From contig CAZVNZ010000002.1 in NCBI GenBank assembly GCA_964628515.1, forward strand, positions 62,001 to 126,000: a stretch of 64,000 nt of DNA, written 5' to 3'. Under the pieces are notes generated by a model, which worked only from the letters and a program-made list of their open reading frames with translations, did no database searches and was not told the origin of the DNA. The stretch is from CAZVNZ01 sp964628515 (GTDB taxonomy: Bacteria > Bacillota > Clostridia > Christensenellales > Christensenellaceae). Below are positions 51,713 through 59,298 of the stretch, piece by piece. The position numbers and the translations under genes are program-made. Every line of letters begins with the position of its first letter. The first letter of the stretch is position 1.

Positions 51713-52288
51713 ATGAAAAAGTTAATAATTGCCACCAACAATTCTCATAAAGTAAAAGAAATAAGGGAAATTTTAGGGGATTATTATGATGATGTAATCT
51801 CTCTGAAAGATGCAGGCATAAACATAGAGGTGGTGGAGGACGGTAACAGCTTTCACGAAAATGCGTTTAAAAAGGCATCGCAAATTAGCATGTTGGTAGA
51901 TTGCGATGTGCTTGCAGACGATTCCGGATTATGTGTAGACGCCTTAAACGGAGCACCGGGCATATACTCCGCAAGATATGCAGGAGAAAAAAGCACAGAT
52001 GAGGACAACCTTTTAAAGTTGTTAGCAGACCTTGAAGGCATAGAAAACAGAAAGGCAAAGTTTGTATGCGCAATAGTGGTGGCAAACGGTGGCAAAGAAA
52101 AGCTCTACATTGAGGAATACGCCCACGGGGTTATTACAAAGGAAGTTTTAGGAGAAGGCGGATTTGGGTACGACCCTATCTTTTTAGATGAAAAATTAAA
52201 CAAGACATTTGCACAAATAGACGGTAATACAAAAAATATAATCAGCCACAGGGCAAAGGCGCTTTCAAAGCTAAAGGAGACGTTATGA
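51713..52288 (+). CDS. rdgB: XTP/dITP diphosphatase (RdgB/HAM1 family)
   Basis: Removes deaminated purine triphosphates such as dITP and XTP; 191 residues. The N-terminal IATNNSHKVKEI block, DDSGLCVDALNGAPGIYSARYAG near 68, and GFGYDPIF near 146 with SHRAKAL near 182 are diagnostic. Starts 2 bases after rph; its stop overlaps the next gene as ATGA. Confidence 0.95.
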   Translation: MKKLIIATNNSHKVKEIREILGDYYDDVISLKDAGINIEVVEDGNSFHENAFKKASQISMLVDCDVLADDSGLCVDALNGAPGIYSARYAGEKSTDEDNLLKLLADLEGIENRKAKFVCAIVVANGGKEKLYIEEYAHGVITKEVLGEGGFGYDPIFLDEKLNKTFAQIDGNTKNIISHRAKALSKLKETL

Positions 52289-52773
52289 GCGAGCACTGCG
52301 ATATTTTAGTAATAAGTGATACCCATTGGATAAAAAGTAATATAAAGAAGGTTATAGAAGAGCACAAGGAAGTAGATAAAATTGTGCATTTGGGGGATTT
52401 ATACGAGGATGCTTTATATTTAAAGGATTTAACGGATAAAGAGGTATACACGGTTAAAGGCAACGGCGATTACAACTATGTTTTAGACGAAAATTTAGAG
52501 CTCGTAGTGTATGGGCACAAAATTGTAATGACTCATGGGCATAAGCATCACGTAAAAGAGTCTCTAACACGTTTGGCTTTATTTGCCGGGGAAAGGGGAG
52601 CGGCAGCCATGCTTTTTGGGCATACTCATATACCATATTGCGAGTATGATGAGGGTATTTGGTTTATAAATCCGGGAAGCCTTGGAATACCACCAAACGG
52701 CAGATGCAGTTATGCAATACTACGGGTAAGTAAAATTGGCATAATTCCAAAAATTTTCTATTTACCATCTTGA
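52285..52773 (+). CDS. YfcE/MJ0936-type phosphodiesterase
   Basis: 162-residue metallophosphoesterase. Metal-ligand blocks are SDTHW near 12, HLGDLYED near 37, GNGDYN near 60, THGHKHHV near 83 and FGHTHIPYC near 112. Homologues hydrolyse cyclic or simple phosphodiesters; the natural substrate is uncertain. It is third in the rph-rdgB set, a recurrent Firmicutes arrangement. The -35 of the tRNA promoter overlaps its stop codon. Confidence 0.9.
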   Translation: MSEHCDILVISDTHWIKSNIKKVIEEHKEVDKIVHLGDLYEDALYLKDLTDKEVYTVKGNGDYNYVLDENLELVVYGHKIVMTHGHKHHVKESLTRLALFAGERGAAAMLFGHTHIPYCEYDEGIWFINPGSLGIPPNGRCSYAILRVSKIGIIPKIFYLPS

Positions 52774-52798
52774 CTTATTACACTTGAAATGTTATAAT
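52770..52798 (+). promoter_or_regulatory. Sigma-A promoter of the tRNA cluster
   Basis: TTGACT (52770-52775), 17 bases and TATAAT (52793-52798): near-consensus, 32 bases upstream of tRNA-Arg. The -35 overlaps the stop codon of the preceding gene. Confidence 0.85.
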
Positions 52799-52830
52799 TT
52801 ATTACTGTCAGCGCAAGTATGCGCCTATGA

Positions 52831-52907
52831 GCACCTGTAGCTCAGTAGGATAGAGCAACGGCCTTCTAAGCCGTGTGCCAGGGGTTCGAATCCCTTCAGG
52901 TGCACCA
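52831..52907 (+). tRNA. tRNA-Arg (anticodon TCT)
   Basis: Acceptor GCACCTG pairs with CAGGTGC; D arm GCTC/GAGC; anticodon stem ACGGC/GCCGT with loop CTTCTAA, anticodon TCT; T arm with TTCGAAT; discriminator A and encoded CCA. First of three tRNAs. Confidence 0.97.
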
Positions 52908-52943
52908 CTGCTTTCTTATTTGGGAGAGCAATATATTTTTTAT

Positions 52944-53021
52944 GGTGGATGTAGTTCAGTCGGTTAGAACGCCAGATTGTGGTCCTGGAGGTCGTGGGTT
53001 CGATTCCCACTATCCACCCCA
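52944..53021 (+). tRNA. tRNA-His (anticodon GTG)
   Basis: Acceptor GTGGATG pairs with TATCCAC, with an additional encoded G at position -1 (52944) opposite C73, the identity pair of tRNA-His. D arm GTTC/GAAC; anticodon loop TTGTGGT, anticodon GTG; T arm GTGGG/CCCAC; CCA encoded. The last anticodon-stem pair (31-39) is A-C instead of the usual A-U. Confidence 0.97.
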
Positions 53022-53038
53022 TAAAAAACCAATTACGT

Positions 53039-53113
53039 TGGGGTATAGCCAAGCGGTAAGGCACGGGACTTTGACTCCCGCACTCGTAGGTTCAAATCCT
53101 GCTACCCCAGCCA
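53039..53113 (+). tRNA. tRNA-Gln (anticodon TTG)
   Basis: Acceptor TGGGGTA pairs with TACCCCA; anticodon stem CGGGA/TCCCG with loop CTTTGAC, anticodon TTG; T loop TTCAAAT; discriminator G and encoded CCA. The weak U1-A72 pair is typical of tRNA-Gln. A hairpin follows directly. Confidence 0.97.
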
Positions 53114-53145
53114 CTTACCTTTCTTTTAGAAAAAAGAAAGGTAAG
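53114..53145 (+). other. Perfect 14-bp hairpin directly after tRNA-Gln
   Basis: CTTACCTTTCTTTT (53114-53127) pairs fully with AAAAGAAAGGTAAG (53132-53145) around a 4-base loop. No T run follows, so it is not by itself a terminator. It begins at the base after CCA and may guide 3' processing or act with the terminator below. Confidence 0.6.
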
Positions 53146-53157
53146 CCAAAGAAAACC

Positions 53158-53194
53158 AAATTCGCAACTTGCTTTTGTAGGTTGCGAATTTTTT
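53158..53194 (+). terminator. Rho-independent terminator of the tRNA cluster
   Basis: AAATTCGCAAC (53158-53168) pairs with GTTGCGAATTT (53181-53191), 12-base loop, then further T. It ends the tRNA transcript. Confidence 0.85.
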
Positions 53195-53285
53195 GTGGCA
53201 CGAGAATGTTTATGTAAAAGTGAAGGAAACTATTTGGGATTGTTTTAGCGGACAAATTAAAATAGAAATATAATCCTCCCACCCC

Positions 53286-53954
53286 CTAAAAAACCAAACG
53301 CCCCTCTAAATCCGTAGTCATCATCCCGTTATAAATGGAAACGCTTGGGCAACTACTAAAATATAAATCGGTAGTGGGCGCATTTACCCAACCGTCTATG
53401 CCGGAGGAAAAACCTTTATCTACCAAATATTTTCGTGCATCCTCTCTAAAACACAGTTGCAAAACATCTTGCACCTTAAACTTTTTAAGTGTCTTTAGCT
53501 CTTCTTTGTACATATTGGATAAATATAGTTTATCATCTAAATAGGAATAGACCATCTTTAAATCTATACTTAAATAAATGTTTTTAAATTCCTTTCCACT
53601 TTCCTCTAAGTATTTTTTGTTTAACAAACCACAAAACTCAAAAAAATCCTCTTTGATTTTCTGAGGATTGGAGTACCAATTATAGTATTTATTAAAGCCT
53701 TTTTCTTGGATGTTTATGGGAAAAAGCGCTTGACTATCATCACTTAAACATTGAATAGTAAGAGGAGTGCGTAATTTTATACCCGAACTTAAAACGAAAT
53801 CACTATCTTTTAAATTCGTAATTAATTTATCGTCAAAAGCAGTATTGGCACTTATTGGCATACTAAATACACCAACAATAACAGCAAACACCAAGCAAAT
53901 TATACATATTAAAAGCACTATGTATTTCGGTTTAATAATTTTTTGCATTAACAT
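53286..53954 (-). CDS. Unrecognised protein with one N-terminal membrane segment
   Basis: About 222 residues. I recognise no family. An N-terminal hydrophobic segment (IVLLICIICLVFAVIVGVF) follows a short basic start, so it is a signal anchor or uncleaved signal peptide with the rest outside the membrane. The exported part is mixed alpha/beta, rich in Tyr, Lys and Asp, with no clear catalytic motif; four Cys are scattered. The start is uncertain between ATG 53954 and ATG 53948 (TTG and GTG lie just upstream); no strong binding site is present. It lies 10 bases after the GGDEF-EAL gene on the same strand and is probably co-transcribed with it, which hints at a signalling-linked envelope role. 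Confidence 0.65.
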   Translation of the reverse strand: MLMQKIIKPKYIVLLICIICLVFAVIVGVFSMPISANTAFDDKLITNLKDSDFVLSSGIKLRTPLTIQCLSDDSQALFPINIQEKGFNKYYNWYSNPQKIKEDFFEFCGLLNKKYLEESGKEFKNIYLSIDLKMVYSYLDDKLYLSNMYKEELKTLKKFKVQDVLQLCFREDARKYLVDKGFSSGIDGWVNAPTTDLYFSSCPSVSIYNGMMTTDLEGRLVF

Positions 53955-53964
53955 CACCAAAAAT

Positions 53965-56900
53965 CTACAAAATAATAAATCCGCCCTTGGCTATTTCCTT
54001 TGCTCTGTATAAGGCAATATCAGCATTATGGTATAAATCGTAAAATGCCTCTATTTTGTCTTTAGAATGGGCAATACCTATGGTGGTACTAATATTAAAC
54101 AACTGATTTTCAAATTTTATCGGGTTGTTTAGCGTTTCGGAAAGTTTTCTTGCTTTGCGCTTTAGTATTTTTTCGTCTCCCGTGTAGGTAATAAATGCCA
54201 TAAACTCGTCGCCACCTGTGCGTGCAACTAAATCTGTATCTTTAAACATACCTAAAAGCCGTTTGGAAATAATGCGTAAAAGCTCGTCGCCAAATAAATG
54301 TCCAACCTTATCGTTAATGCTCTTAAACCCGTCAATATCAATAATAAACAAAGCAAAACTTAGGTTATCTTTGTTGTTTTTTATTATACTGTCCGCCTTT
54401 TTTTCAATGGCGCTTTTATTGTAAAGGTTTGTTAGTGTATCCTTTTGGAAGGATTCTATAATTTTTAATTGCTTTTGCTTTTCTTTTTCTATGTTGCTTA
54501 TTTTTCCTATTGCACTAAGCATGGTGTCGCCTATGCTCTCCGGTTGATTAAACATAACCGAACACCAAATATATGAGTTGTTACCGTTAAGCACACGTAC
54601 TTCCACAGGGTTTGGTACGTGCCCTTCGCAAACCTGTTGCAATACAGCCTCAAACATTGCTCTGTCCTCGGGGTGCATCATTAGCAGTTCTCGCTCAAAA
54701 GTATCATAAGCTATTCTGCCAAATACAGACTCGAAATTTTCGGAAAAATCCACTTTTTTGGTGATAAAATCCAACTCAAAAATAATATCGCCCCATTTTT
54801 GCGCCGCTTGCTGATACCGTGTTGCAATGCTAAAAGACCTGTTTTTATCCTCTTTTTTGATGGTGCTTGAGATATTAACAACACTGGAGCAACATTTCTG
54901 TATGCCGTCCTCGTCCGCCGGGTATAGCTGAGATACCGTCTCTAACCAAATAAGACTGCCGTCCTTACAATATACACGGTAGTAAAGGACAACCACATTG
55001 CTTAGTTTTACCTGCTCCAAAACATCTTCTATAACCTTTTTTCTGTCCTCTTCGTAGATTAAATTGATGTACTTGCCATCAAAAATAGTTTGGATTTCGT
55101 CTCTGTTGTAGCCGACTATTGCCAAAAAACCGTCGGATAGGTAATCTATGGTAAAATCCTTATCGTAATGCAGATATTTAATGCCGGTAGGCACTCTGCT
55201 TATTATTTTATGATACAAATTCTTTTCTCGTTCGGTACAAAGGTTTTCCCTTTTAATTACATTGTTGTTTATAATAACCACAATTAAGCTGGAGCTACCG
55301 TATTTGCCTTTAACAACGTTGCCTGTACCTAAAATCCAAATGGGAGTGCCGTCCGACCTTACAATACGAAACTCAATAGTAACGGTATCTCCGCACCCTA
55401 ATTGACGGCGTATTTCATCGTTTACATACTCCATATCGTCGGGATGCACAAATCCAAGTGCTCGGTTTTTAAACTTTTCTTCCATTTCTTTGGCGGTGTA
55501 GCCAAGCATCCTTCTGTAACCCTCGTTGCAGGTTAAAAAGGTAAACTCCGTATCCATACCCACCTGAAAAATGCCGGCATAAGCATTGTTTATAATTTCT
55601 GCCATAGACATTGGCTTTGCAGGTTTAAAGGTGGAGTAAGAAAGACTTTTTTCCTTTTCGGAAAGCTCAAACAAGCTGTTGTCTAAATTTTTATCGTCGA
55701 TTTTAGCAAGATATTTTGCAAAAAAATCCCGGCTTTCTATGGGCTTATCGTAGTAATAGCCTTGTAATAATCTGGAATCTAATTGAATTGCAATGCTCTC
55801 AATTTCTTTGGTTTCTATTCCTTCTACACACACAAACATATTCATACTCTCACATAATTTTATTACTTGCGAGATGATTTTTTGGTCTGTAACATCGTAG
55901 GTGATTTTTTCAAGGAAGGATTTATCTATTTTAAGCTCGTCTGCACTTAAATCTCTAAAAATCTCCAAAGAGGCATAGCCTGTGCCAAAATCGTCTATGG
56001 CAATTTTTATGCCCTGACTTCGCAAAAAGTTAAATACTTCTCTGACATAATCTATATTAATTATTTGCCCACTTTCCGTAAGCTCTAAAGTCAAAAGTTT
56101 GGGGCTTACATTGTATTTGGAAAGGGTTTCTACAACAAATGCTTTAAAAGCAGATTGCTCGAATTGAATACTTGAAACATTAACGCTTAGTTGGAAGTTA
56201 GGCATAACCTCTAACCACTCACTTAGTTGCTTAATTGCGTTTTCAAGCACCCATTTTCCTACATCTATAATCATACCGTAGTTTTCTAAAATAGGTATAA
56301 ACTCAAAAGGGGAGATACCTGTGGGAAAAGCATTGTTCTTCCACCTTAAAAGCGCCTCGCAACCGTATAAATCGCCTGTTTTTGCTAAAATTAAAGGCTG
56401 GTATACCAAATAAAATCCATTAAAGTTGTTATTTACATCGCTTCTTATACATTCAAGGAGTTTCATGGAATGTTGAACTTTATTTAGCAGGGAAGGGGAT
56501 AGCACGGTTATGCGTCCTCCGCCCTTTTCTTTAGAATTAACCAAGGCTATCCTTGCGTTTTTATAAAGAGTTTCGCTATCCGTGCCGTCTTTTGGGAAAA
56601 AGCAAACACCGGCGGATACCGCAATGGGAATTTGAATATTATCTATTACTATATTATTTTTTCCCACAGTTTTGATTTTCTCAAAAATATCATAATAGTA
56701 GTCGGCGGATTCCTCATTAAATATTAGTCCGAAGTTATCTCCGTCTAATTTATACAGAGGGGTATCATCACTAAATAAACCTTGAATTTCTGCGGAGAAT
56801 TGCTCAAGCACGCTATCTCCTATGGTATAGGTGTACAGGTTATTAATACGTTTAAATCCGTCTATACCGATTATTATTATGCCACAACCGGCACTACCCG

Positions 56901-56979
56901 TTGAGAGTTCCTCTAACTTTAGCCTAAAATCCCTGTTAGAATACAAATTATTGCTAAAGTTATTGTGTAAAGTATCCAT
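53965..56979 (-). CDS. Cyclic-di-GMP enzyme: degenerate GGDEF, EAL, three PAS, GGDEF
   Basis: 1004 residues with no membrane segment. Domain order: a degenerate GGDEF (about 25-160; signature site reads DGDNF at 79-83), an EAL phosphodiesterase (175-425), three PAS domains (about 455-575, 590-705, 720-830) and an intact GGDEF at 845-1000 (ARTGGDEF, 919-926). The EAL domain keeps its ligands: EAL 208-210, N267, E299 in ELTES, DD 329-330, K350 and E386, so breakdown of c-di-GMP is expected. The C-terminal domain should make c-di-GMP; its inhibitory site position reads KDTD, not RxxD. Synthesis and hydrolysis in one chain with EAL near the N terminus is an uncommon order. AAGGG precedes the ATG. 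Confidence 0.9.
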   Translation of the reverse strand: MDTLHNNFSNNLYSNRDFRLKLEELSTGSAGCGIIIIGIDGFKRINNLYTYTIGDSVLEQFSAEIQGLFSDDTPLYKLDGDNFGLIFNEESADYYYDIFEKIKTVGKNNIVIDNIQIPIAVSAGVCFFPKDGTDSETLYKNARIALVNSKEKGGGRITVLSPSLLNKVQHSMKLLECIRSDVNNNFNGFYLVYQPLILAKTGDLYGCEALLRWKNNAFPTGISPFEFIPILENYGMIIDVGKWVLENAIKQLSEWLEVMPNFQLSVNVSSIQFEQSAFKAFVVETLSKYNVSPKLLTLELTESGQIINIDYVREVFNFLRSQGIKIAIDDFGTGYASLEIFRDLSADELKIDKSFLEKITYDVTDQKIISQVIKLCESMNMFVCVEGIETKEIESIAIQLDSRLLQGYYYDKPIESRDFFAKYLAKIDDKNLDNSLFELSEKEKSLSYSTFKPAKPMSMAEIINNAYAGIFQVGMDTEFTFLTCNEGYRRMLGYTAKEMEEKFKNRALGFVHPDDMEYVNDEIRRQLGCGDTVTIEFRIVRSDGTPIWILGTGNVVKGKYGSSSLIVVIINNNVIKRENLCTEREKNLYHKIISRVPTGIKYLHYDKDFTIDYLSDGFLAIVGYNRDEIQTIFDGKYINLIYEEDRKKVIEDVLEQVKLSNVVVLYYRVYCKDGSLIWLETVSQLYPADEDGIQKCCSSVVNISSTIKKEDKNRSFSIATRYQQAAQKWGDIIFELDFITKKVDFSENFESVFGRIAYDTFERELLMMHPEDRAMFEAVLQQVCEGHVPNPVEVRVLNGNNSYIWCSVMFNQPESIGDTMLSAIGKISNIEKEKQKQLKIIESFQKDTLTNLYNKSAIEKKADSIIKNNKDNLSFALFIIDIDGFKSINDKVGHLFGDELLRIISKRLLGMFKDTDLVARTGGDEFMAFITYTGDEKILKRKARKLSETLNNPIKFENQLFNISTTIGIAHSKDKIEAFYDLYHNADIALYRAKEIAKGGFIIL

Positions 56980-57053
56980 CAGTTAACCCTTCTACAATAT
57001 ATTACTATCTTTAGATTATTATCTATATTAGCATAAAATTCCATCTAAGTCTA

Positions 57054-57091
57054 CAAAAAAAGACCCATTATTACAAAAAAGTAGCAATAGG
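57054..57091 (-). terminator. Rho-independent terminator after the PRC-barrel gene
   Basis: On the minus strand CCTATTGCTAC (57091-57081) pairs with GTAATAATGGG (57074-57064) with two wobbles and one mismatch, 6-base loop, then TCTTTTTTT. It separates the VanW operon from the GGDEF-EAL gene. Confidence 0.6.
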
Positions 57092-57121
57092 CATTTTTTT
57101 TAGTAAAAAACTGGAATATGT

Positions 57122-57868
57122 CTATTTTACATTAAGCGTAAGCTCTAAAACAGCATTTAACTTTTCTGCCTCTTTAATAATAGCTTCTGTTATAACTGTT
57201 CCTTTGGTTACAAACAAGGTGCCGTCATCTAAGGTTACATCGTTAATTACGCTTCTACCCATTAAAAACTCCCTTTGCTCTCTTTGAAAATCGTCAATTT
57301 CTTCCTCTTCTTCTACAACTTCTTCCGCTACTTCCTCAACAATGGGCACATCTTCTACTACCGCTTCGGGTACAAATGCAGGTGCTTCTTTTGCTACCGA
57401 AAAGTCCTCGTAGCTTTCGCCTGTTGCATTTACAAAAACGATGTCGTTTGAAAGTGTCGTAATTTTATCAATAGCTATTTCTGTTGCATCATCAAGATAA
57501 ATTGTGGAAATATCGCCCTTTCTTTCGTCAAAAGTAAAGTCTATAACCTTGCCTATAATATTACCGTCGTTAGAAAGTGCGGTAGTGTCTAACATAAAAA
57601 AGCCACCTTCTATAATTTCGCCCACTTCTTTAGACTCGTATATTTTTGTTACATTTTTGATTGTTTGCGTCGTAATATAGTTTTCGCCGGCTCCAAGTAC
57701 ATCAACTACTTTTAGTGCATTAAAACTGTATCCCTTTGCATCCTTTAATATTAAGTACTGAACTTTTTTTGTGGCAGGATCTACCATAATGTCCTGTACA
57801 AACCCTTTTTGCGAGCCTTCTTTAATACCAAGTAAAGGCAGTCCCAATATTTGTGTAGCTTTTTTCAT
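57122..57868 (-). CDS. PRC-barrel domain protein
   Basis: 248 residues with two PRC-barrel units: residues 1-80 (GLPLLGIKEGSQKGFVQDIMVDP) and about 80-155 (GGFFMLDTTALSNDGNIIGKVIDF). A very acidic Val/Glu linker (about 165-200) leads to a short C-terminal domain. PRC-barrels bind RNA or protein partners, for example in RimM, and similar two-unit proteins occur in sporulating Firmicutes; the role here is unknown. GGAGG precedes the ATG. It follows vanW by 23 bases on the same strand. Confidence 0.85.
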   Translation of the reverse strand: MKKATQILGLPLLGIKEGSQKGFVQDIMVDPATKKVQYLILKDAKGYSFNALKVVDVLGAGENYITTQTIKNVTKIYESKEVGEIIEGGFFMLDTTALSNDGNIIGKVIDFTFDERKGDISTIYLDDATEIAIDKITTLSNDIVFVNATGESYEDFSVAKEAPAFVPEAVVEDVPIVEEVAEEVVEEEEEIDDFQREQREFLMGRSVINDVTLDDGTLFVTKGTVITEAIIKEAEKLNAVLELTLNVK

Positions 57869-57891
57869 TTCTTTCCTCCTAAATAATACTC

Positions 57892-59298
57892 TTATTTCTC
57901 AATATCTTTACCCTTTAGAATAACAGCTTTAACTGCTTCAAAATGATCTTTAGATATAACTTCACTGCTTATAAGTTCTTCGTTTTCGTAATAATTACGT
58001 TTAACCTCCACATCGTACCCCGTTTGCTCGTTGGTTTTTATTTTTGTTACTCCGGAAGGCAGGGTTTCTGTTGCAATTATTGTGGGGCTGCCAGGCTCTG
58101 TTGTTTTTAAAATATCGTTTACTATTTCTATTTTAACGTTAGCCGGCAAAGGCTCCCCGAAAACGTTTATAATTACGTTATTTTCCTTAAACTCCGCCCC
58201 TATATATAATGGATACAGAGAGGAATTTTTTATTTTTAAGTCTTTATTATTCCAGTTTAGCGTGGCATCCAAACCTACCGGTAAATAATCGGAAGGGAAG
58301 GAGTGATGCACCCTTTCTACAATTTCCATATTTGCAAGTAATGCCGCATTGTAAAGAGTACCCGAAACCTGACAAATGCCACCGCCGATTTCGTTTTGCA
58401 GTTGGGTTTTATTTACTATTGCAGGTGCTTCCTTAAAGCCCTTTTCTGCGGTGCGCTCTCCCACTAATTCGTTAATGGAAAGGGTTTGCCCACTTTCTAT
58501 TTTTAAACCGTTTAGTGCATCCACCATTAGTTGAATGTTTGTGTTACGGTTTTCGTCGTCATTAGCTTCCGTTTGGAAGGTGCTTACCGGTTGGGTGTTC
58601 TTTTTAAGCTCGCTTAACGTTGTTTTTGGATATACAACCTCACCAAAAATTTGTATATCCTCGTAATTTTCAGCGTCAAATTCCTCAATTATTTTAGCAA
58701 CGGCACTGTTTGCATCGTAAAAAGTACCGTTTTTGCTGTCTGTGTAGGTAAAATCCTGCGTAGCCTTATTAAATGTGGCTTGTGCATCTACCGCATCCAC
58801 ATTATTTTCTTCTATAAATGCACTAACATTATTGTATAATATTTGCTCGTCAATATCAAGTGTAGATGTTAAATTTAGATTATTATCTGTCTGTGTGGAG
58901 GTTAAAAATTTTTCCTCAAGGGACATATTTTCCGCTTTATTATTGGTATATGTATCTGTAATAAGCATTTCTATGTCAGAGGTTAAGCCTAAAGTTTCTT
59001 TGTTTAGCTCTAATTTTTTATCGTTATAAATCAAATTAAATTGTATTTCGTCCATTTTTTGTGTTTCTTTTTGCACCAATGTGGATTTTGCGTCCTCTAT
59101 TGATGTTTGTGCTACACTAACATCGTTTAGGGTAACATCCATTGCGCTTTGCTTGGCTTTTTCATCTATGCTCATAAAAGCGCCGGAAAACAGCATAAGA
59201 GACATCAACCCTGCCAGTATGGCAGAGTTTATAAAAACTGTCTTTAATTTTATGCCTTTTTGCTCTTCGCTTGGCTTAAAAATACCCTTTAGTTTCAT
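57892..59298 (-). CDS. VanW family envelope protein with G5 domain
   Basis: 468 residues. A membrane segment at about 22-42 is followed by an extracellular region with a peptidoglycan-binding-4-like domain (about 80-215), the VanW domain (about 250-380: NGLKIESGQTLSINELVGERT, GGGICQVSGTLYNAALLANMEIVERVHHS) and a C-terminal G5 domain (about 385-460). VanW is named after its gene in vanB clusters but its function is unknown, so this is not evidence of vancomycin resistance. Its ATG overlaps the preceding gene's stop by 4 bases. Confidence 0.9.
   Translation of the reverse strand: MKLKGIFKPSEEQKGIKLKTVFINSAILAGLMSLMLFSGAFMSIDEKAKQSAMDVTLNDVSVAQTSIEDAKSTLVQKETQKMDEIQFNLIYNDKKLELNKETLGLTSDIEMLITDTYTNNKAENMSLEEKFLTSTQTDNNLNLTSTLDIDEQILYNNVSAFIEENNVDAVDAQATFNKATQDFTYTDSKNGTFYDANSAVAKIIEEFDAENYEDIQIFGEVVYPKTTLSELKKNTQPVSTFQTEANDDENRNTNIQLMVDALNGLKIESGQTLSINELVGERTAEKGFKEAPAIVNKTQLQNEIGGGICQVSGTLYNAALLANMEIVERVHHSFPSDYLPVGLDATLNWNNKDLKIKNSSLYPLYIGAEFKENNVIINVFGEPLPANVKIEIVNDILKTTEPGSPTIIATETLPSGVTKIKTNEQTGYDVEVKRNYYENEELISSEVISKDHFEAVKAVILKGKDIEK

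Noticed and set aside
57892..59298. Vancomycin resistance gene (VanW)
   Set aside because: No vanHAX, vanRS or other resistance genes are nearby; VanW domains are common in Firmicutes envelope proteins without resistance.
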